Notes under the pieces: generated by a model | The model's input: the letters and a program-made list of their open reading frames with translations, nothing else | What the model was told of the DNA's origin: nothing | The model's database searches: none | Origin: Tetracladium setigerum | Lineage: Eukaryota > Ascomycota > Leotiomycetes > Helotiales | Assembly: GCA_031472005.1 (NCBI GenBank) | Contig: PZJY01000001.1 | Location: forward strand, 2,356,001-2,420,000 | Length of the DNA: 64,000 bases | Reading direction: 5' to 3' | Position numbers and translations under genes: made by a program | In this document: positions 36,132-45,858 of the stretch, in pieces | Position numbering within the stretch: the first letter of the stretch is position 1 | Layout: each line of letters starts with the position of its first letter

Positions 36132-36566
36132 GTGACCCAGAATCCTTGGCTCTTCTCCATAACCAGCCTCAGAGCGATGCCTCCTCAATACCACAACCGC
36201 AAGCAGATATATTCGACGACTCCCTATTCTTGTCACTTGGAGCAGATACATTCGAAGACCCACAATCCTTGGCTCTTCTTCATAATCAGCCTTAGGGCAA
36301 TGTTTTCTTACTACCACGATCGGAATTAGGATATCCCCTAAACATCCAGTCTTCTAGTACAGTCATTCCTTTGACTCCAACTTCAGCTGACTACCACGAT
36401 ACTAGTACTGCCCTGGTTATACAAGATTTGGAAAATCCTAATCGTCGACAGAAGGCCTGTATAGGTTGTCGGATTCAAAAAACTAAGGTATTCGCCCTTC
36501 AACTACGATATGAATGCTAATATTCTGAATTCGATCCAGTGTAAGAAGGACACTCCTGGAATTTTA
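36032..36566 (+). pseudogene. Zn2Cys6 transcription-factor 5' remnant with internal duplication
   Basis: One plus-strand frame holds two tandem 123-bp units; unit 1 starts at 36134 and unit 2 at 36257. Both begin DP(E/Q)SLALLHNQP. Unit 2 has TAG (36293-36295) where unit 1 has CAG, a C-to-T change. Past the stop the frame continues into NRRQKACIGCRIQKTK (36440-36487), then a 52-nt intron (36488-36539), then CKKDTPG. This is the start of a GAL4-type Cys6 cluster (CxxCx6C). The coding sequence ends near 36566 where AT-rich DNA begins, so the rest of the DNA-binding domain and the protein are lost. Originally a fungal transcription regulator; now a truncated pseudogene. Confidence 0.7.
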
Positions 36567-36972
36567 GATTAGCGCTGTTCGCGCTACGCTAGTAAATGTT
36601 TTCCATGGCAAATGTGTATTGAATTGCGTATTCAAGAATTTAAACCCTTCGAAAAATATGCCTCCTATAACCTTCCTAACAGTATTCTCGATTCTGTTAT
36701 AGTATATCGGAGTTTTTTTATATAGGCTAATATAAGCAAGTAGCTTGTACAAAAGCCTTTTCTAATATACTATAACAGATATGTAACTTAGTAATATAAC
36801 TAATAGCTTTAGCTAGATTAGGCTATAAACTTAGTAGAAATAACTAGCTTAGATAAATTTACTAATATTTACTTCTAAGATAGTCTTAGAAGCCTTAGAA
36901 TTATATCTTAATTAATAGTTAACTAAGCTTACTAGTCCTACTTAAGTTACGGAAGCTTAATCCTTTAACAAT

Positions 36973-37122
36973 TTAGCTTCGGCCTGCTTTCTCGATCTGG
37001 CCTGTAGGACCGTTTGAACTGAATCTCTGGAAGAAAGGTACCTCCAGTATCTCTTCTTTAATTCGAAGATAGTGTACCGTGCCTGTAAGTGGTGAGAGAA
37101 TTGCGAAGATTTCCTCTTTCAT
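36973..37122 (-). other. 49-codon open frame in a GC-normal island
   Basis: ATG 37122 to TAA 36973, bounded by stops, in a ~160-bp island of normal composition inside AT-rich DNA. Contains LTGTVHYLRIKEEILEVPFF and GPTGQIEKAG, which look protein-like. Probably a surviving exon of a host gene or mobile element disrupted by the repeats. I recognise no family. Confidence 0.35.
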
Positions 37123-37306
37123 ATCACTTTACTTATTAAATATTCACTTAAAAACATTTAATTAAGTACTAAAATATACGTAAAAGTATACTCTACTTTA
37201 CTTATATTATTAGTAAATTATTTAATATAAAGCTAGAGAGTATATATTAGTGATTCTTAAAATCGTTAATTAGCGTTTTAAAATAAATTTAATTTTATAA
37301 GATTAG

Positions 37307-37871
37307 TGTTGAAATCAGATAAATGATAATATAAGTGATTAACTGATTTAAATGCAGTGGAAGTGATCAGGTGATCATAAGAGTGTTTAATATGCTTGAT
37401 TGAAAAAGATATCCTTAAGGGAATCTTAGTGATTTATATAATGATAGTGAATCGGTAGAATCCGATAGTATCGGCTTAATCCGATATATTAAAAGTACTA
37501 ATTATTAATTAAATAATAAGACGGATAAATTAAAATCCCGATTAAAAACATTAATTTAACTTAGAAATAAGCCGGCCTTATTAAATCCGATTAAAATCCC
37601 TTAAATATAAGACGGTATAATAAGAATCCGATTAATATTACTTAATAAGTAAGACGGGGTAATTTTAGTCCGTACTAAATAGCCTTTATGACTTATAAGT
37701 AAGTCGACTTAATTATAAATTAATAAAGCTATTTAAGCCAATTTAAGCTATTATAGTCGAATAGGTTGCAACCATTATTGTAAAGCCGAAATAGGATAAA
37801 ATATCCGATAAAGGGATTAAATAACTAATTTAGGTGATTATTATCACTTATTAAATTAATAATATTTAACA
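37307..37871 (-). repeat. TGTT...AACA LTR-like repeat, copy C, target duplication ATTAG
   Basis: 565 bp, TGTTGAAATCAG...AATATTTAACA, flanked by ATTAG on both sides (37302-37306 and 37872-37876). TG...CA ends plus a 5-bp duplication indicate a solo LTR. Longer subfamily, with copies B and F. Confidence 0.87.
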
Positions 37872-37926
37872 ATTAGTATACACGTTAGTAACTTTAATTA
37901 GTGTTTATTATAATACTAGTTATTAT

Positions 37927-38421
37927 TGTTAAATATTATAATTTAATAAGTGATAATAATCACCTAAATTAGTTATTTACTTCCTTTAATCGGATACTTT
38001 ATCCTAATACGGCTTTACGATAATGGTTGCAACCCTTTCGGCTCTAATAGCTTAAATCGACCTAATTAGTTTTACTTTTGAGGGATTTATTAATCATATT
38101 ATTATATGTTATATTATTATAAGTCGATTATTATAAGTCGATTATTATAAGTCATATTAATGCTTTAGTTCGGGATTTAAGTTATCTATCTTATTTTAAT
38201 TACGTCTTAATATATCGGATTAAGCCGATACTATCGGATTCTACCGATTCACTATCATTATATAAATCACTAAGATTCCTTAAGGATATCTCTTTTAATC
38301 AAGCATATTAAACACTCTTCTGATCACTTAATTCACTCTGATCACTTCCACTGCACTTCGAATCATTTAAATCACTTAATCCACTTAATACACTTATATT
38401 ATCATTTATCTGATTCCAACA
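37927..38421 (+). repeat. TGTT...AACA LTR-like repeat, copy D, target duplication ATTAT
   Basis: 495 bp, TGTTAAATATT...CTGATTCCAACA, flanked by ATTAT (37922-37926, 38422-38426). Shorter subfamily: it lacks about 75 bases of the middle found in B, C and F, and instead has tandem tataagtcgattat units. Confidence 0.87.

Positions 38422-38453
<32 letters not shown>
38422..38453. repeat. ATT microsatellite
   Basis: About ten ATT units directly after copy D; overlaps its target duplication, so the duplication is less decisive than for C and E. Confidence 0.8.
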
Positions 38454-38454
<1 letters not shown>

Positions 38455-38759
38455 AACCTTAGCTTGTTAGCGCCTTTATTATAAAAGTTATATTAAGACC
38501 GAATCTAATCACTTTTCGACTTAATAATTTAATTTCTAGCGTTATAAAAGCCACTAGCGTTTAGAAATTAAATCATTATACTCGTAATAATATATTCTAT
38601 TTAAGCGTATAACTCTTAGATTACTAGCGTTAAAACTGCCAAATCGCTATTAAGGATTTTTAAGATCACTTAAAATCCTTAATATATCATCTTTTCACCT
38701 TTAAAACTTTACTTTAATTCTATAAATACTAGTTCTAATATATTATTTAATTAATTTAA

Positions 38760-40745
38760 AATAGCTACTTCGTATAATAGCTTTAAGGGTGATATATTAA
38801 TTAGTAAATCTAATTATATAGAGTGGCTATTTAACGCTAAATTATTCTTCGAAATTAATAGCTTTATGCTATATATCGATGATACTAAGGATAAACCTAA
38901 TTAAAAGTTATATTATAATATAACTAAGGATCTTATATTAATAAATAAATTATTATAAAAGCTAAATTTAATAAACTAGTTATAAAATACGTTAATAAAT
39001 TATCTAAATATAATAAAAATAGCGCTAAATCTCTTAGTGCTATTAAATTTATTATATTTAAAGATAATATCGAAAGGTTCTCTAATAAAGACATTATATC
39101 TGAATTATATGATATTATTAAAAAGGCTTTCGGTGAATCTAGCTTAAATATTATCGGAAGATATTATAATAAGCGTAATAATGCTAGTTATAATAATTAT
39201 AAGTCTATAGATAAATATACTAGTATTATATATTCTTTTAATATTCATTTAAGAGAACTTAAATATATTATATTAAATCCCTTAATTATTTATATTATAT
39301 TTAAGGGACTTCTTAGCTCTTTTAAACCTCTTATTTCTCGTAAATATAAGGATATCGGTAAAAGCCTTACTAATATCGATATAAGTAAAATTATTAGTGA
39401 GCTTATAGTAAAAGAAGCTAGAATGACTAATTCGATTGATTTAAAAGCTAATAAAGCTAAATCATTTAAATCGAATTATAATTCTAATAATACGATTCCA
39501 TTTTACACTTATTATAATAAAAAAGGCTATTTAGAGTCTAAATATTATGTTAAATACCTTAAACTTAAGAAGGGTAATATTAATAATAATATTAATAATA
39601 AGTATAAAAGATCTAATTTTAATTTAAACTCTAAATTTAAGAGTAATAAAGGATTTAAAAAGAATCTTGATAAGATTAAATTTGTTGGAACCAGATAAAT
39701 GATAATATAAGTGTATTAAGTGGATTAAGTGATTTAAATGATTCGAAGTGCAGTGGAAGTGATCAGAGTGAATTAAGTGATCAGAAGAGTGTTTAATATG
39801 CTTAATTAAAAGAGATATCCTTAAGGGAATCTCAGTGGTTTATATAATAATAAAGCATCGGTAGAATCCGATAGTATCGGCTTAATCCGATATATTAAGA
39901 CGTAATTAAAATAAGACGGATAACTTAAATCCCGAACTAAATCACTAATATGATTTATAATAATCGACTTATAATAATATAACTTATAATAAAATAACTT
40001 ATAATAAAGTGATTAAAAAATCCCTCAAAAGTAAAACTATTTAAGCCGATTTAAGCTATTAGAGCCGAAAGGGTTGCAGCCATTATCGTAAAGCCGTATT
40101 AGGATAAATTATCCGATAAAGGGAGTAAATAACTAATTTAGGTGATTATTATCACTTATTAAATTATAATATTTAACAAAATTAAATAAGCTTATTATAA
40201 GTTATAAAATTTATAATAATACGCTTGATATTAATAATAATATAAATCGAAGATTTATATTAAATTTAAGTGCTACTAAACATTTTATATATAATAAAGA
40301 TTAGCTTATTAATTATAAGTCAATCCTTAATAAGAATACGTTCGTAATAAATGGAATTAAAATACCGATTTTAGGTATAAGTAGTATCCTTATTATTATA
40401 AATAATAGAGAGATATTAATTACCGGTGCTAATTATACACTTAAAATTGATATTACCTTAATTATTTTAAAAGAATTAGCTAATAAAGGCTAGATTATAT
40501 TATTTAAGGATAATATAATTAATCTTAATTATATTAAGCTTAATTTTAATATTAAAGTTATATAAGATTAAAATTCTTATTATTTAAACTTAAATGTTAA
40601 TAATAAGGCCTTAGAAAGTGTAATTTATAAAGTTGATTTTACTATTTATAATAGTATTAATAATAACATTATAAATTATAACCCGGAGCTTAATTTATAT
40701 TATAAGAGATTAAATTATATTAATAAGGATTATCTTATTAAGACT
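38760..40745 (+). mobile_element. decayed Ty1/copia fragment, interrupted and truncated
   Basis: Gag-like sequence (SNYIEWLFNAKLFFEINSF) near 38806-38870. A zinc-knuckle region at 39505-39555 (YTYYNKKGYLESKYYVKY) has Tyr at every expected Cys and His of CX2CX4HX4C. Copy E interrupts it at 39683-40178. Beyond that come a protease-like part (LNLSATKHF ... KIPILGISS, 40255-40385) and a GAG-pre-integrase-like segment (LYYKRLNYINKDYLIKT) ending at 40745, where copy F begins. Gag-protease-integrase order is the Ty1/copia order. The frame is broken by stops, and integrase, RT and RNase H are missing. The longest surviving frame is 39423-39698. Confidence 0.78.
39683..40178 (-). repeat. TGTT...AACA LTR-like repeat, copy E, target duplication AAATT
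   Basis: 496 bp, TGTTGGAACCAG...ATATTTAACA, flanked by AAATT (39678-39682, 40179-40183), inside the copia gag/protease region. Same short subfamily as copy D, in opposite orientation. Confidence 0.88.
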
Positions 40746-41318
40746 TGTTAAATATTATTAATTTAATAAGTGATAATAATCACTTAAATTAGTTATTTAA
40801 TCCCTTTATCGGATAATTTATCTTATTTCGGCTTTACGATAATGGTTACAACCCTTTCGGCTTTAATAGCTTAAATTGGATTAAATAGCTTTATTAATTC
40901 ATAATCAAGCCGACTTACTTATGAGTTATAAAAGTTATTTAGTACGGACTAAAATTACTCCGTCTTACTTATTAAGTAATATTAATCGGATTCTTATTAT
41001 ACCGTCTTATAGTTAAGGGATTTTAATCGGATTTAATAAGGCCGGCTTGTTTCTAAGCTATATTAGTGTTTTAATCGGGATTTTAATTTATCCGTCTTAT
41101 TATTTAATTAATAATTAGTACTTTTAATATATCGGATTAAGCCGATACTATCGGATTCTACCGATTCACTATCATTATATAAATCACTAAGATTCCCTTA
41201 AGGATATCTTTTTTAATCAAGCATATTAAACACTCTTATGATCACCTGATCACTTCCACTGCACTATAATCATTTAAATCACTTAATCACTTATATTATC
41301 ATTTATCTGATTCCAACA
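40746..41318 (+). repeat. TGTT...AACA LTR-like repeat, copy F
   Basis: 573 bp, TGTTAAATATT...CTGATTCCAACA. Left flank AGACT and right flank ATTAG do not match, so one side was changed after insertion. It truncates the copia fragment on its left and an LTR remnant on its right. Confidence 0.85.
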
Positions 41319-41628
41319 ATTAGTAAGGGATTACTTAAGTAATTATATAACGCGCCTATTAAATAATCTTATAAGTGCGCGCACTTTATTAGATATCTTA
41401 TAAGGCTTATATAATAATTTAAGCAATAGGAAAGTTTCTATATAAGTAAGATAATATTTTATTAAATAGGGAGCTTTATACTTAACTTGATATTTAAATT
41501 AGGATTATATATTATATTTATTAACTTATTATAATTATAATTACTTAGTAATTAACTTCCTTGCTTCGACTAGTAAATAAACCCTCGACTTCGATCTCTC
41601 TTTAGTTAGTAAGATAGGAATTATAACA
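41319..41628 (+). repeat. diverged LTR remnant related to the gypsy LTR
   Basis: The segment from about 41440 resembles the reverse complement of the 446-bp gypsy LTR: atttaaattaggattatata, aacttccttgctt, agtaaataaaccctcgac, and an end in ATAACA. The 5' half is diverged or lost at the junction with copy F. Orientation is the same coding sense as plus. Probably an old solo LTR of a related family. Confidence 0.6.
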
Positions 41629-41662
41629 TAAGAGTTATTTAACTCTTAAGACTTATATTACT

Positions 41663-41722
41663 TGTTATAAGAAATGGAAGTTTTGTGAGGCCTTCACACA
41701 GCGTCACAACGCTCTCACCAAC
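41663..41722. repeat. internally deleted copy of the 19976 solo LTR
   Basis: 60 bases match 19976-19993 joined directly to 20142-20183, that is TGTTATAAGAAATGGAAG followed by TTTTGTGAGGCCTTCACACA and on to accaac. Relative to the 249-bp LTR, 148 bases of the middle and 41 bases of the end are missing. It forms the right border of RIP block 2. Confidence 0.8.
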
Positions 41723-42106
41723 GGGTATGTCGATGAATACCTAACATGGATCATATGAGGGGTATTGTAATAGGCGGGGCAGTCTCACAGCCTCGCAGCC
41801 TCGCGACCTCGGAGCCGCGCAGCCGCGGCGCTTTGAAGCTTTTGAAACCACAAGCACCTTCTCCTGCTCAGGGGCCGTCTCATGTTTTCAAGACTCCTAT
41901 TTCTGCGAGTCCTCACTTGGACTCCGTTCTAAAATCTATAATGATCATATGTTCTCACTCACAAACCGCCTTTCATATTTTGTGCCCATCTCCTTTCGCC
42001 TTCCGATTATCCAGTTCTCATCTCTGAATACACCGATCCTTCTCCTCTTGACCAACAGCCAGACACACACTGCCCGCAAGAGAATTGCCTTTGCAACCCA
42101 ATCAAG
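41723..42106. other. intergenic, upstream of SDR gene
   Basis: Normal composition resumes. CT-rich tracts near 41930-42070 suit a fungal promoter/5' UTR. No separate gene supported. Confidence 0.45.
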
Positions 42107-43220
42107 ATGCCTCACGAGACTCTCGAACATGAGAGTTCTCTCGCATGGGCAAAGCCCCTCTCCATCGATCTCTTTCTCAAAGTTCTCAACGTAACCTTCT
42201 TCCATCCCTTCGTTGCGTGGATGATTCCGCTGTGCATGCGTGCGCAAGTGATGGCTTGGACCGACCCCGCGATGAAAATATCAATTGGATATGCTTCGCT
42301 ACTGACAGCACTATTCTTCCTTGGAATTCTCAACAATCAAATTGCTTTTACAAAGCCGCGGAAGGTGGATTTCTCTGAAGAAGTGATTGTGATTACGGGC
42401 GGAGCAAGTGGACTGGGGCTTTTGATTGCGGAGGTTTATGGGATGAGAGGGGCAACAGTGGCAGTTCTCGATGTGAAAGACTTGGAATCCGGTGAAGCCA
42501 GGGGGGTAGAGGTTTACAAATGTGATGTGGGGGACAAGGAACAGGTTGCCCGCGTTGCACTTGAGATTGAGAGAGATGTATGTCCTGTTCCTTGCAGTCG
42601 TCGAAGTTCCGGCTAACACAGATTTTCTAGCTTGGGACACCCACAATAGTGATCAACAACGCTGCGATTGTGAACGGCAAGCCGCTCTTAGAGCTATCTC
42701 TCGACGAGATTGAGCAGAACTTTCGGGTCAACCTTCTCTCCCACTTCTACACACTTAAGGCATTCCTACCAGGCATGGTACGCGCTGGAATGGAACTGTC
42801 GTCACGCTCTCGAGCGTTATTGGGCAACTTGGTTCTGCTCACTTGAGCGACTATTCGGCGGCCAAAGCAGGGCTGACGGCTATGCACAAGTCTATTTCTG
42901 CCGAACTCGCACCCTATCCAGATATCAAGACAGTTCTAGTATCACCAGGACAATTGAGTACGCCATTATTCGATGGTGTTGAGACACCGAGCTCATTTTT
43001 TGGACCGGTCCTTGAACCCGTCGATGTTGCAAAGGAGATTATTTTCACCATCGACCGAGGCAGCAGTGCGGTATTAGCCATGCCACTGTATGCTCGGTGG
43101 ATCGATTGGATGAATGTTCTCCCAGTTGGAGTGCAGGCTGTTGTGAGAAACATCAGTGGGGTGGATAGGGCGATGAAGGGGTTCGTAGGACGACGTCAGC
43201 AGGGCGAGAAATCGGGTTGA
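42107..43220 (+). CDS. membrane-anchored short-chain dehydrogenase/reductase, one frameshift
   Basis: NAD(P)-dependent oxidoreductase of the classical SDR type, similar in layout to 17-beta-HSD11/retinol dehydrogenase-like lipid-droplet or ER enzymes. ATG 42107. Two N-terminal hydrophobic stretches (residues about 25-45 and 60-80) precede the Rossmann motif TGGASGLG (near 97). A 53-nt intron (42578-42630) separates VARVALEIERD from LGTPTIVINNAA. Near 42787-42793 (GGAATGG) one base must be gained between GMVRAG and GTVVTLSSVIG. After that come the catalytic YSAAK, SPGQLSTPLF and a basic C-terminus ending at 43220. With the base counted the coding length is 354 codons. All catalytic residues (N, S, Y, K) are encoded. 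It is the first gene right of RIP block 2. Confidence 0.85.
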
Positions 43221-43758
43221 ATTATAAGATAGGTAGATACAGTAGATCTGGTGCTGGCGCCAACAGATTGCAGATGAGATCTTTGCTCGCATGGTAAGAT
43301 CTTACCTTTTCATACCTAGGTAGGTAGGTCTATGTATGTATGTGGCAAGGCGTCTGGAGTCAAATTGCTGCTATGGCAGACGTATTGAATGTCTATATTG
43401 GATCTGAAGCAGAATGACGAATATTAAAGACTCGAGCCTATCAATTTCATCTGATACTAATATGCACAAAATTACAATAGATCAAGTAGGTCGTAGTCCA
43501 CGTTGTGGTTTCATCGTGTGGTCAATATAAGTGGACCGTGCGTTCGCGAACCTTCGCCGAATTTATTTCACTTCACGTCGCCCCAAAGGAGTAAAATTAT
43601 TGCCTGCCCGCAATAATTCATACCCAACCTGAGCCTTCTTTCCGCCGCAAATCAACCTCGCGGAGAATCCAAGATACCAGCTCGCATACTTTGGTGATCA
43701 TATTACCTTCTACCATAGGACTACAAGCTCCTTCAAGCTCACCCCGACGACAATCAAG
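43221..43758. other. intergenic, CCT3 promoter region
   Basis: Contains a TAGGTAGGTAGGT stretch and TATG repeats near 43312-43342. No gene seen. Confidence 0.45.
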
Positions 43759-45692
43759 ATGCAGGCACCTGTAGTTGTCATGAGTACGTCCTATACCTCG
43801 ACCTGATGAGCAAATTCACGGGGTTACCGCCCTCCTGCGCAATGTGTAGATGCTAATCTTCTTTGCCAGACACCCAGAGTGGTGATAGACAGACTGGAAG
43901 AAAGGCCCAGCTCTCAAACATCACAGCCGCCAAAACGTAAACTTCTTGAGCCACCCGACTGTTCCATGTCTTCCTTATGCACGAAACTAACGCTAAGCAG
44001 AGTTGCGGATATCATTCGGTCATGTTTAGGTCCCAAGGCGATGCTTAAGATGCTACTGGACCCGATGGGAGGTATTGTGTTGACGAACGATGGCCATGCC
44101 ATTCTGCGAGAGATCGAGGTCTCTCATCCGGCTGCGAAGAGCATGATCGAGCTTAGTAGAACACAAGACGAAGAAGTTGGCGATGGAACTACGACTGTTA
44201 TCATTCTGGGTAGGGGAACCCATTCTACTCCGAAGCTTGAAAGGCGGGAGCTAACGTTGTGCAAAAGCCGGCGAGATTCTTGCCCAAGCTCTTCCACAAC
44301 TGGAGCGCAACATCCACCCGGTCGTCATTATCTCTGCCTTCAAGCGAGCCCTGAAGGATGCGCTAGAAATCATCGAGGAGATATCTCTACCGGTTGACAT
44401 CGATGATGACCAAGCCATGTACCAACTTATTTCATCCTCTATTGGCACCAAATTTGTATCGAGATGGTCCGAACTCATGTGTAGCCTGGCCCTAAAGGCT
44501 GTGCGAACGGTTACCCACGATATTGGCGGTGGCAAAAAGGAGGTAGACATCAAGCGCTATGCGCGTGTGGAGAAGATCCCTGGAGGGGAGATCGAGGACA
44601 GTCGAGTTTTGGACGGAGTGATGCTGAACAAGGACATCACGCACCCAAAAATGAGAAGACGGATCGAAAATCCCAGGATCATTCTTTTGGATTGCACACT
44701 GGAGTATAAGAAAGGAGAATCCCAAACAAACATTGAGATCAGCAAGGAGGAAGATTGGAACAAAATTCTTCAGATTGAAGAGGAGCAAGTCAAGATCATG
44801 TGTGATTCAATCTTGGCCTTGAAGCCAGATTTGGTCATTACTGAAAAGGGCGTCTCTGGTAAGTGGCAGATGTAACACTCAGGACTTTGACTAACCCTTT
44901 TTTCCTGTAGATCTTGCTCAACATTATCTACTGAAGGGAAATGTTACCGCTCTACGACGTGTCCGAAAAACAGACAACAACAGAGTCGCTCGTGCTGTGG
45001 GAGCAACAGTCGTTAACCGAGTAGAGGATCTCCAAGAAAGTGACGTTGGAACCCAATGTGGACTCTTTGAGATTGAGAAGATTGGCGACGAGTACTTCAC
45101 ATTCCTCACAAAGTGCAAAACTCCCAAAGCATGCACTATTCTCCTGAGGGGTCCTTCTAAGGATATTTTGAATGAAATTGATCGTAACCTCGCAGATGCT
45201 ATGGCTGTGGCTCGTAATGTTATGTTCCATCCTCGACTGTCACCAGGAGGCGGGGCTACAGAAATGGCCGTGGCTGTCAGACTGGGTCAATTGGCTAAAG
45301 GCATCGAGGGGGTTCAGCAATGGCCATACAAGGCTGTTGCAGAAGCCATGGAGGTTATTCCCCGAACTCTCATCCAAAATGCTGGTGCCAGTCCTGTTCG
45401 AGTTCTTACTGCCCTGCGAGCCAAGCACGCCGAGGGTGGAAGCACATGGGGCATTGATGGTGATCAAGGAAAGCTGGTAGACATGAATTCGTACGGCGTA
45501 TGGGAGCCAGAAGCTGTAAAGCTCCAGAGCATCAAAACCGCGATTGAGGTATGTACTTTTCATGCTCCGTTCAACTTTAGACGATACTAACACTTTGACT
45601 TCCAGTCTGCTTGTTTACTGTTGAGAGTGGATGATATTTGTAGTGCAAAGGCAGCACGACAGGGTGGTGGCGCACCGGGCGGAGAGGAATAG
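43759..45692 (+). CDS. CCT3: T-complex protein 1 subunit gamma (CCT3)
   Basis: Subunit of the cytosolic TRiC/CCT chaperonin, which folds actin, tubulin and WD40 proteins with ATP. Six exons: 43759-43783, 43870-43936, 44001-44209, 44268-44858, 44911-45548 and 45606-45692. Introns are 52-86 nt with CTAAC/CTAAT branch sites. The sum is 539 codons, the usual family length. It starts MQAPVVVMN and carries the group II chaperonin motifs GPKAMLKMLLDPMGG, LTNDGHAILREIEVSHPAAK, the ATP motif GDGTTTVIIL, the gamma-type DCTLEYKKGESQTNIEI, and LSPGGGATEMAVA. The C-terminus is Gly-rich (GGGAPGGEE). Intact and essential in fungi. Confidence 0.97.
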
Positions 45693-45858
45693 ATTCTTAG
45701 ATCGTTGGGGGCAGAATGACATTGATGAAGCGCCACATACCCATGTATCATATTATAGAAGCCAAAATATCAACCTGTAAGGCAATCTGGCGTACCAAGA
45801 ATCCGATACTTCCTATCAGTGCTCATGCGATGAAGACCTCGGGGGAGATAGAAGAAGA

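Larger units (their letters stand above)
36567..41670. repeat. AT-rich RIP block 2
   Basis: About 5 kb of AT-rich DNA made of a decayed copia element and repeat copies C to F. One normal-composition island (about 36960-37130) survives. 36567-36960 is AT-rich and unassigned; a minus ORF at 36564-36752 has no recognised motif. 37130-37306 is unassigned. Confidence 0.82.

Noticed and set aside
38422..38453. CRISPR-like regular repeat
   Set aside because: A plain ATT microsatellite; no spacer structure, and the genome is eukaryotic.
37307..41318. Single DNA transposon with ~570-bp terminal inverted repeats
   Set aside because: Copy C alone already has a matching duplication on both its sides, and the TG...CA ends fit LTRs; kept only as a finding to test.
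43879..44397. 172-codon ORF starting at an internal codon of CCT3 exon 2
   Set aside because: It reads through two introns of CCT3; splicing restores the true chaperonin sequence.
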